Below are positions 19,663 through 30,096 of a stretch of 64,000 bases of DNA, in pieces; position 1 is the first letter of the stretch, and the number at the start of each line of letters is the position of its first letter. The notes beneath the pieces were generated by a model. It did no database searches and was not told the origin of the DNA. It was given only the letters and a program-made list of their open reading frames with translations. Source of the stretch: Marinoscillum sp. MHG1-6 (GTDB lineage Bacteria; Bacteroidota; Bacteroidia; Cytophagales; Cyclobacteriaceae). The translations under genes were made by a program, and so were the position numbers. The stretch is taken from contig NZ_JAMZMI010000003.1 in the NCBI RefSeq assembly GCF_024714475.1, positions 62,001 through 126,000 on the forward strand. The letters run 5' to 3'.

Positions 19663-20364
19663 CTAGATCTGATTCAGCTTCTCAAGAAACTTCTCTCGAT
19701 AGGAAGCACCAATCGGGATCATCTTGGTCCCTATTGAGACAGTCAGGTCTTCGATGTAGTTGATTTGGTTACGATTGACTATATACGAGCGATGAACACG
19801 GCTAAAGGAACTAAACGGTAGTTTCTTTTCAATACCCTTCATGGTATGATGGACGATATACTTGCCCTTCGTGGTATTGAATATAACATAATCAGCCAGG
19901 GCTTCGACATACATCAACTCAGAATACGATATCCTCACATATTTAGAGTCAGACTTTACAAGTATGTGATTTTCCTGTTCAGCGTATTTAAGCTCTTTCT
20001 CACGTGCCTCAAGTGCTTTTTTTACAGCTTTCAGGAATCGACTGTAATCTACCGGTTTGACCAGGTAATCCAGCACATTGTCTTCAAAAGCCTCTAAAGC
20101 ATGATCCTTATTAGAGGTGATAAATATCACGGGATACGCATTATTGAGATTTTTGACAAGCTCCATACCGGTCATTTCCGGCATTTGGATGTCCATGAAA
20201 ACTAAATCAATATCACTGTTCTTTTCATTCAACAGGATATTGGAAGCAGCGACCGAACTCTCTGCTTCTTCGGCAAGATGAAGAAAGTCAGTTTGCTCGA
20301 TAAATTTTTTAATTACTAGTCGAGACGTTTGATCATCATCTACAAGGAGGCAATTCAGAATCAT
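19663..20364 (-). CDS. LytTR-family response regulator
   Basis: The 233-residue DNA-binding regulator has a CheY-like receiver (LLVDDDQTSR, phosphorylated Asp58 in DLVFMDIQMPEMTG, FITSN, then Lys in YLVKPVDY). A linker and a C-terminal LytTR domain follow, about residues 135-232 (YVRISYSELMYVEALADYV, then HRSYIVNRNQINYIE). It would bind direct repeats upstream of its target genes. No sensor kinase gene is nearby. The start overlaps the ribE stop by 4 bp (ATGA), so it is translated with ribE. Confidence 0.92.
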   Translation of the reverse strand: MILNCLLVDDDQTSRLVIKKFIEQTDFLHLAEEAESSVAASNILLNEKNSDIDLVFMDIQMPEMTGMELVKNLNNAYPVIFITSNKDHALEAFEDNVLDYLVKPVDYSRFLKAVKKALEAREKELKYAEQENHILVKSDSKYVRISYSELMYVEALADYVIFNTTKGKYIVHHTMKGIEKKLPFSSFSRVHRSYIVNRNQINYIEDLTVSIGTKMIPIGASYREKFLEKLNQI

Positions 20365-20951
20365 TGATTACGTTTTAGTAGCAGATTCTCAATATACTTA
20401 CCAATTATATCAAACTCAACGTTTACATAATCTTCTTCTGCTAAATTTAAAAAATTTGTGTTTTCCAGCGTATAGGGAATGATCGCAACATCGAATTGAC
20501 CGGACTTTATGTTAAAGCAAGTTAGGCTTACTCCATTCACGCAAACACTCCCCTTCTCCACCATGAAACCCTTTTCTTCAGGGTAGGTAAAAGTAAACTG
20601 CCAGCTACCATCCTTATTAACCTTCTTCACCACTTTGGCCACAGTATCTACATGGCCCTGCACAATGTGTCCGTCGAAACGCCCATTCATAATCATACAA
20701 CGTTCCAGGTTCACCTTACTTCCGACTTCAAGGTTATTGAGGTTTGTCTTCGATAAAGTTTCGTCAATGGCTGTGACCCAGTGACTTCCCTCCTCTACTG
20801 CCGTAACCGTCAGACAAATCCCATTATGACTCACACTTTGATCGATTTTCAACTCTTCACTTATGGAGGAATTAATTTTTAAATGAAGATTGGTCCCATC
20901 CCCTCTTTTTTCTATTATTTCGCCAACCACTTCGATGATCCCGGTAAACAT
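20361..20951 (-). CDS. ribE: Riboflavin synthase alpha subunit
   Basis: This cytoplasmic enzyme makes riboflavin from two molecules of 6,7-dimethyl-8-ribityllumazine. The 196-residue protein has two lumazine-binding repeats. The first starts MFTGIIEVVGEI and has SVSHNGICLTVT. The second starts with the RFDGHIVQGHVDTVAKV region and has KGSVCVNGVSLT. The N-terminal MFTGI is diagnostic and fixes the start. Its stop overlaps the LytTR regulator start. It is divergent from pcm with a 53-bp gap. No other rib genes are in the window, and no FMN riboswitch is seen upstream. Confidence 0.95.
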   Translation of the reverse strand: MFTGIIEVVGEIIEKRGDGTNLHLKINSSISEELKIDQSVSHNGICLTVTAVEEGSHWVTAIDETLSKTNLNNLEVGSKVNLERCMIMNGRFDGHIVQGHVDTVAKVVKKVNKDGSWQFTFTYPEEKGFMVEKGSVCVNGVSLTCFNIKSGQFDVAIIPYTLENTNFLNLAEEDYVNVEFDIIGKYIENLLLKRNQ

Positions 20952-21004
20952 ATATCGCTATTGAATTGAAGTTAAAGTAATTTCGTTGATACAATATTAG
21001 GCAT

Positions 21005-21655
21005 TTGAAGGATAGCTACAAGCACAAGGGAATGAGAAAGCAGCTCGTCAAAGAAGTGGCCTCAAAGGGCATTAGAGACGAGCGAGTGCTCAATGCACTA
21101 CTGAAAGTACCACGTCATTTTTTCTTTGATGACATCTTCGATACCCATGCATATGAGGATAAAGCCTTTCCGATAGGTGCCGGCCAGACCATCTCCCAGC
21201 CATATACTGTAGCCTTCCAGACGGAGCTATTGGAGATTGAACCTGGAGATAATATTTTGGAAATCGGAACAGGATCAGGCTATCAGGGCGCCATACTTGC
21301 GGAGATGGGTGCCAATGTCTACACCATCGAGTATCAAAAGACTTTGTTTGATAAGACCCGGAAATTCCTACCTAAACTGGGTTACTCCTTAAACTTCTTT
21401 TACGGTGATGGATCAAAAGGGCTTCCACAACATGCCCCTTATGATGGCATCATTGTAACGGCCGGTGCACCATCAGTTCCCAATGAATTGCTCAAGCAAC
21501 TAAAGGTTGGTGGACGGCTTGTGATCCCCGTTGGCGGGGGCAGAACACAGACTATGTATAAGCTCACACTCCATCCAAATAACAAAGTGATGAAAAAGGA
21601 ATATAACCAGTTCCGGTTTGTACCTTTACTCGGAGAAAAAGGATGGAACAAATGA
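21005..21655 (+). CDS. pcm: Protein-L-isoaspartate O-methyltransferase
   Basis: The enzyme uses S-adenosylmethionine to methylate isoaspartyl residues in damaged proteins, starting their repair. The 216 residues show the PCMT signatures: an N-terminal helical region with VPRHFF, the conserved AFPIGAGQTISQPYTVA, the SAM-binding loop NILEIGTGSGYQGAILAEMG, and DGIIVTAGAPSVPNELLKQL. The start is a TTG at 21005 (then KDSYKHKGMRKQLV); the next ATG would cut away nine residues of a conserved N-terminus. The stop overlaps the start of the thioesterase gene (ATGA). Confidence 0.92.
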   Translation: MKDSYKHKGMRKQLVKEVASKGIRDERVLNALLKVPRHFFFDDIFDTHAYEDKAFPIGAGQTISQPYTVAFQTELLEIEPGDNILEIGTGSGYQGAILAEMGANVYTIEYQKTLFDKTRKFLPKLGYSLNFFYGDGSKGLPQHAPYDGIIVTAGAPSVPNELLKQLKVGGRLVIPVGGGRTQTMYKLTLHPNNKVMKKEYNQFRFVPLLGEKGWNK

Positions 21656-22173
21656 GTCAAGGTCAAAAATTCTGCAATGAGTCCTCTGTCACGATGACCG
21701 AAATGGTCATGCCCAATGACACCAATTACCTAAACAACCTCATGGGAGGCCGACTCATGCACTGGATGGATGTTGTTGGTGCCATCGCTGCTCAAAGACA
21801 TTGTAACGGTCTTGTGGTAACGGCCTCGGTCGATAATATTTCGTTTCGCAATCCAATAGGACTAGGACATGTGGTTACGTTAAAGGCCTTTGTAACGCGG
21901 TCCTTCAACACCTCTATGGAGGTTTACATGGAGGTGACTGCTGAAAAAGTACCGGAACTTGAAAAAATAGAGACCAATAGCGCGTTTTTCACCTTTGTAG
22001 CCGTTAGTCCGGAAGGATCACCTATTCCGGTAGCGGAGGCTATACCTCAAACTGAACGGGAGAGAAAATTACACGCCGGTGCGCTTCGCAGACGTCAATT
22101 AAGGCTTATTTTAGGCAACCGAATGAAACCTCAGGACGCCACGGAACTTATGGCATTGTTCAAAGACAAATGA
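21652..22173 (+). CDS. Acyl-CoA thioesterase, YciA/BFIT-type hotdog fold
   Basis: This is a cytoplasmic hotdog-fold hydrolase of acyl-CoA esters. Signatures are MPNDTNYLNNLMGGRLMHWM, with the catalytic asparagine/aspartate region at the start of the hot-dog helix, and then VTASVDNISFRNPIGLGHVV, which is typical of YciA and cytosolic acyl-CoA hydrolases. The ATG at 21652 overlaps the pcm stop by 4 bp and is favoured. Another in-frame ATG three codons upstream at 21643 is possible. The stop in turn overlaps the next gene by 4 bp, so three genes are translationally linked. Confidence 0.88.
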   Translation: MSQGQKFCNESSVTMTEMVMPNDTNYLNNLMGGRLMHWMDVVGAIAAQRHCNGLVVTASVDNISFRNPIGLGHVVTLKAFVTRSFNTSMEVYMEVTAEKVPELEKIETNSAFFTFVAVSPEGSPIPVAEAIPQTERERKLHAGALRRRQLRLILGNRMKPQDATELMALFKDK

Positions 22174-22682
22174 TTGAAGATCAAAACTTAAAGCATTTTA
22201 TCACCGAAAGCATTTTTGTGCTGGATGAGTCTCAGGCCGAGCCCAAGGAGGAACCCCCTGCTCAAAAAGAGGAAGTAGTTCCTGTTCAGCCACAGGCAAA
22301 AGTTGAAGCGCCTAAAATACCGGTAGCCAAAGAGCCGGAACCAACTCCGCAACCGGAAATTCATGAGCTGGTAGTACTGGTCTTTCCAATGAATAGTAAA
22401 GACGAGCAACTGCTCCAAAATCTTCTTAAGGCCATCAACAAAAAGCGAGATGATATTAAGTTGATCAATTCCTTTTCTGAGCTGGATGCCAACTTCAAAA
22501 AGTTGCTCTCTTTTGGGTACCACAATGAACTCAAAGCAAAACTTCAGGTTGAGTTAGCTGAATACAGCCCGGCAGAATGGAAGTCAAAAGAAATTCTCAT
22601 TTCAAAGCCGCTTTCCAGCCTTCATGATAACAATGTAGAGAAAGGCAAACTCTGGAAAGCATTACAGCAGGTGTTTCTGTAA
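22170..22682 (+). CDS. Small proline-rich-linker protein, possible diverged DNA polymerase III psi (HolD-like) subunit
   Basis: This 170-residue protein is not firmly recognised. It has an acidic N-terminal peptide (IEDQNLKHFITESIFVLDE), a Pro/Glu/Lys-rich linker (about residues 25-62), and a compact alpha/beta domain (about 65-170: HELVVLVFPM, LLQNLLKAINKKRDDIKLIN, KEILISKPLSSLHDN, KGKLWKALQQVFL). By eye this layout parallels the HolD psi subunit: a hydrophobic strand followed by a helix, then a late 'SP-L-DL-N-LW' type motif and a last helix. This is inference from pattern only. It is the third gene of an ATGA-coupled trio with pcm and the thioesterase. Confidence 0.45.
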   Translation: MIEDQNLKHFITESIFVLDESQAEPKEEPPAQKEEVVPVQPQAKVEAPKIPVAKEPEPTPQPEIHELVVLVFPMNSKDEQLLQNLLKAINKKRDDIKLINSFSELDANFKKLLSFGYHNELKAKLQVELAEYSPAEWKSKEILISKPLSSLHDNNVEKGKLWKALQQVFL

Positions 22683-22745
22683 TGCATGCTGTCTTACAAA
22701 AATTATTTATGATCAAAACTGAAAATCGGAGCATTTAATTGTGCC

Positions 22746-22753
22746 TATTTTTG
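22746..22753 (+). promoter_or_regulatory. Putative -7 element for the alcohol dehydrogenase gene
   Basis: TATTTTTG is an exact TAnnTTTG match 26 bp before ATG 22780. No clear -33 TTTG is seen. It supports the ATG over an in-frame GTG at 22741, which lies upstream of the expected transcription start. Confidence 0.45.
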
Positions 22754-22779
22754 TTAAGGCAATAGACACCACTGTAACC

Positions 22780-23796
22780 ATGAAATACATTGTTTGCGAA
22801 GAGCCCGACCGGTTCGAACTAAAAACGAAAGAAGCTCCAGCCTTTTCTGAAGGAAACGCCCTACTTAAAGTAAAAAGAGTGGGCATCTGTGGAACGGACT
22901 TGCATGCGTTCAAAGGAAATCAACCTTTCTTTAGCTACCCACGAATTCTAGGGCACGAGCTTGCAACAGAGGTGGTAGAAGTCGGTGAAAACCATCAGGG
23001 CATTTCAGTTGGGGATCGAGTAGTGATCATGCCCTATATCAACTGCCAGGAATGTGATGCCTGCAAAGCAGGGAAATCAAACTGTTGTGAAAATATTAAG
23101 GTATTTGGCGTACATACTGATGGTGGCATGCAGGAAGTCATCTCCTTACCTACCCGACTGTTACTTAAGGCCAACGATTTGACCTTCGAGGAAATTGCCA
23201 TTGTAGAGCCTCTGGCCATCGGTGCCCATGCATTAAGGCGAGCAGATATTAAATCCAGAGATGTCGTCGTGGTCATGGGCTGCGGACCTATAGGTATTGG
23301 TATTATTCAACTGGCGAAATACCTGGGTGCAGAAGTTATTGCCATCGATATTAATGACCACCGCCTCAAAATGGTGAAAGAACAGTTTGGTGCAGATCAT
23401 ATTGTAAATGCTCTTGAGGATCCGGTGGAGAAAGTCAAAGAAATTACTAACGGTCGGCTTGCCAACTCCGTTTTTGATGCAACCGGCAGTAAGCGGGCCA
23501 TCGAAGGTGGAACAGATTATATGCGTCATGGAGGAAACTATGTCCTTGTAGGTTTGTTCAAAGGGGATTTAACTTTTACACATCCGAAAATACACGCCAA
23601 GGAAACCACTTTGATGTGTAGTCGAAATGCTACCCTTTATGATTTTGAGTTCGTGATGAAAGTACTTTCTGAAGGAGAGTTTAATACCGAAGCCTACATT
23701 ACCAGTAAGGTTCCCTTTGAGACCATCCTTACAGGATTCGATGCATGGACGAGCCCCGAGTCAAAAGAAATTAAAGTGGTGACAACACTGGATTGA
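22780..23796 (+). CDS. Zinc-type medium-chain alcohol/polyol dehydrogenase
   Basis: The 338-residue cytoplasmic protein is an MDR-family oxidoreductase. Catalytic zinc ligands are in VGICGTDLHAF and the following GHE (RILGHELATEV). The structural zinc loop is intact, with four cysteines in CQECDACKAGKSNCC. The NAD-binding fold is VVVMGCGPIGIGIIQLAKY with Asp in VIAIDIN, suggesting NAD rather than NADP. The C-terminal CSRNATLYDFEFVMKVL is typical of the sugar-acid and polyol group (galactonate, gulonate or sorbitol dehydrogenases). The exact substrate cannot be named. It stands alone ahead of the thiamine operon. Confidence 0.85.
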   Translation: MKYIVCEEPDRFELKTKEAPAFSEGNALLKVKRVGICGTDLHAFKGNQPFFSYPRILGHELATEVVEVGENHQGISVGDRVVIMPYINCQECDACKAGKSNCCENIKVFGVHTDGGMQEVISLPTRLLLKANDLTFEEIAIVEPLAIGAHALRRADIKSRDVVVVMGCGPIGIGIIQLAKYLGAEVIAIDINDHRLKMVKEQFGADHIVNALEDPVEKVKEITNGRLANSVFDATGSKRAIEGGTDYMRHGGNYVLVGLFKGDLTFTHPKIHAKETTLMCSRNATLYDFEFVMKVLSEGEFNTEAYITSKVPFETILTGFDAWTSPESKEIKVVTTLD

Positions 23797-23871
23797 TCGT
23801 CACAACCATCTCATTAACAGTACTTTACCAAACAATTTTCCAAGACAAAGTTTTTTGAGGGTTCTTCCTTT

Positions 23872-23901
23872 TTTGTATTGAACATTCTTTGGGTAATTTT
23901 G
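23872..23901 (+). promoter_or_regulatory. Promoter of the thiamine operon
   Basis: TTTG (23872-23875), an 18-nt spacer and TAATTTTG (23894-23901) match the Bacteroidota -33/-7 consensus (TTTG and TAnnTTTG). The transcription start would fall just before the TPP riboswitch. This is the best full promoter match in the window. Confidence 0.7.
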
Positions 23902-23914
23902 TCGCGTCTGTAGA

Positions 23915-23995
23915 CTTTAGGGGTGCCGGTTTTCCCGGCTGAGATAACACCCTTTGAACCTGATCCAGGATAATACCTGCGAAGGGAAAAGTTGA
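23915..23995 (+). ncRNA. TPP riboswitch (THI element)
   Basis: The conserved TPP aptamer is visible: AGGGGTGCC at 23919-23927, then GGCTGAGA-type junction at 23937-23944, ACACCC, TTTGAACCTGAT, CAGGATAATACCTGCG and the closing AAGGGAA. All the invariant thi-box segments are present and ordered. It is located about 105 bp before thiS and controls the thi operon in response to thiamine pyrophosphate. Between it and thiS, gatag-gtaaac (24012-24022) can pair with gtttac-ag-ctatc (24070-24082), a candidate expression-platform stem. No T-run follows, so control may be at translation. Confidence 0.95.
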
Positions 23996-24097
23996 ACAAT
24001 CCGAGACGATAGATAGGTAAACAGTACCATCTTTATTCTCACTTCTTTTCTTAGGGCCACTCCCTTTTGGTTTACAGCTATCCGAATTTTCAAAACT

Positions 24098-24301
24098 ATG
24101 ATAACTGTAAACGTTAACAACCAACATCATTCCTTTGATCAGCCTTTGAGCCTACAAGCGTTGCTGGAGCAACTGAGCATCAAGACCAATGGCATTGCTG
24201 TGGCGGTGGACAACCAGGTCGTTTCCCGATCAAAATGGACCGAACACCAACTGGAGCAAGACAGCAAAGTCCTCATCATCAAAGCGACCCAGGGTGGTTG
24301 A
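24098..24301 (+). CDS. thiS: Sulfur-carrier protein ThiS
   Basis: The 67-residue ubiquitin-like sulfur carrier is thiocarboxylated at its C-terminal glycine and gives sulfur for thiazole formation. The start is MITVNVNNQ, the middle has LQALLEQL and GIAVAVDNQVV, and the end is the required Gly-Gly (TQGG). Being first gene after the riboswitch fits the thi operon. Its partner ThiF is the last gene of the same operon. Confidence 0.93.
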   Translation: MITVNVNNQHHSFDQPLSLQALLEQLSIKTNGIAVAVDNQVVSRSKWTEHQLEQDSKVLIIKATQGG

Positions 24302-24302
24302 A

Positions 24303-24361
24303 ATCAGTTGACAAATCTCAGTGACCAGTTAACGGTAATCAGTTAGCAGTTTTCGGCAATC
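24303..24361. repeat. Imperfect heptanucleotide repeat array in the thiS-thiC spacer
   Basis: The 95-bp spacer can be cut into consecutive 7-mers: ATCAGTT, GACAAAT, CTCAGTG, ACCAGTT, AACGGTA, ATCAGTT, AGCAGTT, TTCGGCA. ATCAGTT recurs exactly at a distance of 35 bases, five periods. The same 7-base periodicity is found in two other intergenic arrays in the window. Confidence 0.6.
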
Positions 24362-24378
24362 TCAAAATCGAATTTTAG

Positions 24379-26253
<1,875 letters not shown>

Positions 26254-26261
26254 GTAAGTAA

Positions 26262-26855
26262 ATGCTCATTCTCATCACAGCAGAGCAATCCATTGAAATG
26301 GAAGCTGATATCCTGAAAACCATCTGCGATACGGAAAGCTGTACAATTCACGTACGGAAACCGCATCTTACGAAGGATGGCCTTAGATCATGGATAGAGC
26401 AGTTTGACACTTCAGTGCGCAAGAAAATGGTCCTTCACCAGCATCATGACCTTGCGATGGAGTATTCGACTGGTGGCATCCATTTCAAGGAAGCCGAAAG
26501 AACAGTTCTCGGAGAAGCCCTTGACGATCAGATTCATTCGTATTGTGATCAGGGGCTTTCCGTAAGTTCTTCCTTTCATGCAACCGCTTCGCTTGAAGAG
26601 TCCAATGGCTTTGACTACGTGCTGTTAAGTCCGGTTTTCGATTCCATTTCCAAAAACAACTACAAAGGAAAGGGATTCGACGTTTCAGGCATACGCCAAA
26701 AGGTTGTTGGTCTGGGAGGTGTGAGTGTCAAAAATCTATCACAGCTAAAAAAAGATGGGTTTTCAGGAGCAGCAGTAATGGGTGCTGTTTGGAAATCTGA
26801 CCATCCTGCAGATGCATTTTCACAAATAAAAGAAGCTTATGACAACGCATTTTGA
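26262..26855 (+). CDS. ThiE/TenI-family protein, probable thiazole tautomerase
   Basis: The 197-residue TIM-barrel protein resembles thiamine-phosphate synthase but is shorter in several loops. FDYVLLSPVFDSISKNNYKG and VVGLGGVSVKNLSQL match the TenI-like paralog that many Bacteroidota carry beside a true ThiE. TenI proteins aromatise the thiazole product of ThiG. The complete ThiE lies two genes downstream, so a separate role is likely, but residual synthase activity cannot be excluded. It starts 8 bp after thiC and overlaps thiD by 17 bp. Confidence 0.75.
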   Translation: MLILITAEQSIEMEADILKTICDTESCTIHVRKPHLTKDGLRSWIEQFDTSVRKKMVLHQHHDLAMEYSTGGIHFKEAERTVLGEALDDQIHSYCDQGLSVSSSFHATASLEESNGFDYVLLSPVFDSISKNNYKGKGFDVSGIRQKVVGLGGVSVKNLSQLKKDGFSGAAVMGAVWKSDHPADAFSQIKEAYDNAF

Positions 26856-27597
26856 TAAGCGATTTGTGCTTGCGATCTCAGGGCTTGACCCCTCTGCAGG
26901 TGCCGGCCTTTTAGCCGATATCAAGACGATGGAAAACCATGGGGTTTATGGATTAGGCACCATGACGGCCAATACGATTCAAACGGATGCTCACTTCTAT
27001 CAATGTGACTGGACCAACGCGGATTGGCTCCTGAAGCAGATCGATGAGATGTTTTATTATCCTGTTGCAGCGGCTAAAATTGGCATCGTCCAAAGTCTGG
27101 ACGTACTGGATGACATCATCTCTCTTTTGAAGGCCAAGTCTCCAAATATTCAGATCGTTTGGGACCCTGTATTATCGGCAACGACCGGTTTCGAATTTGG
27201 GAAGGACTTTTATGATCATCCTAAGCTGGAACAGATACTCAGCAATCTGGATGTAGTCACTCCAAACCTGGAGGAGATCAGTGCATTTACTTCTGCGGGA
27301 ACTGTCGAAGAGGGTATTTCATACATTACTCAGTTTTGCCATTGCTATCTCAAAGGCGGTCACAACGAAGCTAACCCAGGGGTAGATCAGGTCTACTTCA
27401 GTAATGGAGAAGTCTTGCAACTTGATCCCATTCTATCGACGGTCTATCCTAAACACGGCAGCGGCTGTGTGCTATCTTCGGCGCTGGCATCACAACTGGC
27501 CCTCGGAAAAGGACTGCATCTTGGGGCTTCAGAAGCCAAAAAATACACAGAGGAATTTCTCTCCTCCTCCATCTCACTACTAGGTAATCACATATGA
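26839..27597 (+). CDS. thiD: Hydroxymethylpyrimidine/phosphomethylpyrimidine kinase
   Basis: The 252-residue ribokinase-fold enzyme phosphorylates HMP and HMP-P to HMP-PP. N-terminal VLAISGLDPSAGAGLLADIK and the conserved GLGTMTANTIQT are diagnostic. WDPVLSATTG, DVVTPNLEE and the C-terminal HGSGCVLSSALA supply the nucleotide-binding and catalytic (SGC) motif. It overlaps the previous gene by 17 bp and the next by 4 bp, indicating a tightly translated operon. Confidence 0.93.
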   Translation: MTTHFDKRFVLAISGLDPSAGAGLLADIKTMENHGVYGLGTMTANTIQTDAHFYQCDWTNADWLLKQIDEMFYYPVAAAKIGIVQSLDVLDDIISLLKAKSPNIQIVWDPVLSATTGFEFGKDFYDHPKLEQILSNLDVVTPNLEEISAFTSAGTVEEGISYITQFCHCYLKGGHNEANPGVDQVYFSNGEVLQLDPILSTVYPKHGSGCVLSSALASQLALGKGLHLGASEAKKYTEEFLSSSISLLGNHI

Positions 27598-28220
27598 TCT
27601 CAAGCTTACACTATATCTCGCAGGGCAAAGACCAGGCAGCCCATCTGACGAACACAATAAGAATGCTCGAAGCCGGGGCCAACTGGATTCAACTCAGATT
27701 GAAAGAAATGCCGGAGCAGGAGATTCTGGAAACGGCACTTTCAGCAAAAAATGCATGCCTTCAATATGGTGCAAAGCTGATCATCAACGATTATCCGGAA
27801 ATTGCCAAAGCTTCAGATGTCGATGGGGTCCACCTTGGAAAAGATGACATGTCCCCCATCGAAGCAAGGAAAATACTTGGAGCGAATAAGATCATCGGCG
27901 GTACCGCCAACACACTAGAAGATTGTCTTCGATTGCTGCACGCCGGGGTTGACTACATCGGACTCGGTCCATTGCGTTTCACCACGACCAAACAAAAGCT
28001 CAGCCCGATACTGGGTTTTGATGGGTACGAGCAACTGTTGGGCACCTACCTGAAAGATGAAAGAGCTGTTCCGGTTATTGCGATCGGGGGAGTGGTGACA
28101 GAAGATATCCCAATCCTCAAGGGCATCGGACTACACGGCGTAGCCATCTCAGGCTTGCTGACCAATGCAGAAAAGCCGGAGCTGGTCGCGAACGAAATAA
28201 TTGAATGCTTAAAAAACTGA
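27594..28220 (+). CDS. thiE: Thiamine-phosphate synthase
   Basis: The 208-residue TIM barrel joins HMP-PP with thiazole phosphate to form thiamine phosphate. Conserved parts are [12 protein letters not shown] (pyrophosphate site), [47 protein letters not shown] and VIAIGGV. These fit a genuine ThiE better than the shorter paralog upstream. The start overlaps the thiD stop by 4 bp, and thiG begins 2 bp after the stop. Confidence 0.92.
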   Translation: MISSLHYISQGKDQAAHLTNTIRMLEAGANWIQLRLKEMPEQEILETALSAKNACLQYGAKLIINDYPEIAKASDVDGVHLGKDDMSPIEARKILGANKIIGGTANTLEDCLRLLHAGVDYIGLGPLRFTTTKQKLSPILGFDGYEQLLGTYLKDERAVPVIAIGGVVTEDIPILKGIGLHGVAISGLLTNAEKPELVANEIIECLKN

Positions 28221-28222
28221 TC

Positions 28223-28999
28223 ATGAAAAAGTTAACCATAGCAGATAAAACATTTAACTCCCGTTTATTCACCGGAACGGGAAAATTCAGTAATCCAACA
28301 TTGATGCGCGATGCCGTCCTGGCGTCAGAAAGTGAGTTGGTCACGGTGGCTCTGAAACGTGTGGAAGCAGAAAATGAAGAAGATGAATTACTCAATGGTC
28401 TCGCCCATGAGCGCCTTAGTCTTCTACCTAACACCTCAGGAGTTCGCGATGCCAAAGAAGCTGTTTTCGCAGCTCAAATGGCCAGAGAAGCCCTGGAAAC
28501 CAACTGGATCAAGGTGGAAATTCATCCCGATCCAAAATACCTTTTGCCCGATGCCATGGAAACATTACTGGCATGCGAGGAGCTGGTGAAGCAGGGATTT
28601 GTGGTGATGCCCTACATCCATGCAGACCCTGTACTTTGCAAACGCCTGGAAGAAGTTGGAGCACAATGCGTGATGCCATTAGGGGCTCCTATCGGCACCA
28701 ACAAAGGGCTCAAAACGCTGGATTTTCTGGAGATCATCATAGAGCAAAGCAATGTACCGGTTATCGTTGATGCTGGAATTGGAAGTCCATCCCATGCGGC
28801 CCACGCCATGGAAATAGGTGCTGATGCGGTATTGGTCAATACTGCCATTGCAGTATCCCCGAACCCGGTAGATATGGCGGTTGCTTTTAAAATGGCTGTT
28901 GAAGCGGGTCGCATGGCATATGAAGCCCAGCTTGCCAAAACAGTAAAAACAGCAGAAGCCAGTAGTCCACTAACCCAGTTTTTGTATGACCAGGTTTAA
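28223..28999 (+). CDS. thiG: Thiazole synthase ThiG
   Basis: The 258-residue TIM barrel builds the thiazole phosphate ring from DXP, dehydroglycine and ThiS thiocarboxylate. Signatures are [27 protein letters not shown] (with the Schiff-base lysine), [39 protein letters not shown] and [12 protein letters not shown]. An in-frame ATG at 28205 lies inside thiE; ATG 28223 is favoured because it follows the thiE stop by 2 bp and gives the normal N-terminus. It overlaps thiH by 14 bp. Confidence 0.95.
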   Translation: MKKLTIADKTFNSRLFTGTGKFSNPTLMRDAVLASESELVTVALKRVEAENEEDELLNGLAHERLSLLPNTSGVRDAKEAVFAAQMAREALETNWIKVEIHPDPKYLLPDAMETLLACEELVKQGFVVMPYIHADPVLCKRLEEVGAQCVMPLGAPIGTNKGLKTLDFLEIIIEQSNVPVIVDAGIGSPSHAAHAMEIGADAVLVNTAIAVSPNPVDMAVAFKMAVEAGRMAYEAQLAKTVKTAEASSPLTQFLYDQV

Positions 29000-30095
29000 T
29001 ATGCTTCTGGATCAATATGATTGGGATGAGGTTTTGAGTGATATCAACTCCAGGACTTCAATGGACGTGCAGATCGCATTGTCCAAAACCAAGCCTGACC
29101 TGAAGGATTTCAAGGCATTGATCTCTCCTGCTGCGCGTCCCTTCCTTGAGGAAATGGCTCGGAAAAGTCAGCAAATCACCAGAAGGAGGTTCGGCAATAC
29201 CATGCAGATGTATGCACCCCTCTACCTGAGCAACGAGTGCCAAAACATCTGCACCTATTGTGGATTTAGTCTAACGAATAAAATCCCGCGGAAGACATTG
29301 ACGGATGAAGAGATCCTTCTGGAAGCTAACCATCTCAAAAAGAAAGGATACCAGCACATCCTACTGGTAACCGGTGAGGCTAATCAAACGGTTGGTACGG
29401 ACTATTTGCGAAATGCGATCCGGCTACTAAAGCCTCATTTTGCCAATATTTCCATGGAGGTACAGCCACTGGATCAGGATGAGTATATACTCCTCATCAA
29501 CGAGGGATTGTATGCGACACTGGTCTATCAGGAAACCTACCATCGGGCCACATACAAAACGCATCATCCAAAAGGCAAAAAATCCAATTTCGATTACCGA
29601 TTGGAAACACCCGACCGACTTGGGAAAGCGGGAATACATAAAATAGGTTTGGGTGCGTTATTTGGACTGGAAGACTGGCGGGCTGATAGCTTTTTTACGG
29701 CGCTACATTTGAAATACCTGCAAAAATCCTATTGGAAGACCCGCTATTCGATTTCATTCCCTCGACTAAGGCCATTTAGTGGAGGACTAGAGCCAAAGGT
29801 AGAAATGACTGATTCTGACCTGCTCCAGCTCATCTGCGCTTATCGAATATTGGATGAAGATGTAGAGCTTTCTATTTCTACAAGAGAAACACCAAGGTTC
29901 AGAGATCATATTACCCAATTGGGGATCACCTCCATGAGTGCCGAATCCAAAACCAACCCAGGCGGCTATGTCGTGGAGCGACAATCTCTGGAGCAATTCG
30001 AAATCTCCGATGAACGAAGTACAGAGGATATCAGGGCAATGCTAAGCAATAGCGGAATCGAACCGGTATGGAAAGATTGGGAAAAAGCATGGTAG
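28986..30095 (+). CDS. thiH: 2-Iminoacetate (dehydroglycine) synthase ThiH
   Basis: The 369-residue radical-SAM enzyme cleaves tyrosine to dehydroglycine and p-cresol for thiazole formation. The cluster motif CxxxCxxC is intact in [12 protein letters not shown]. The text around it ([54 protein letters not shown]) matches ThiH. Use of ThiH instead of glycine oxidase ThiO means the thiazole branch is oxygen-independent even though HemF indicates aerobic growth. Confidence 0.95.
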   Translation: MTRFNMLLDQYDWDEVLSDINSRTSMDVQIALSKTKPDLKDFKALISPAARPFLEEMARKSQQITRRRFGNTMQMYAPLYLSNECQNICTYCGFSLTNKIPRKTLTDEEILLEANHLKKKGYQHILLVTGEANQTVGTDYLRNAIRLLKPHFANISMEVQPLDQDEYILLINEGLYATLVYQETYHRATYKTHHPKGKKSNFDYRLETPDRLGKAGIHKIGLGALFGLEDWRADSFFTALHLKYLQKSYWKTRYSISFPRLRPFSGGLEPKVEMTDSDLLQLICAYRILDEDVELSISTRETPRFRDHITQLGITSMSAESKTNPGGYVVERQSLEQFEISDERSTEDIRAMLSNSGIEPVWKDWEKAW

Positions 30096-30096
30096 C

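Noticed and set aside
23797-23871. Possible small gene between the dehydrogenase and the thi promoter
   Set aside because: The minus-strand frames here run through the riboswitch aptamer, whose conserved sequence explains the region.
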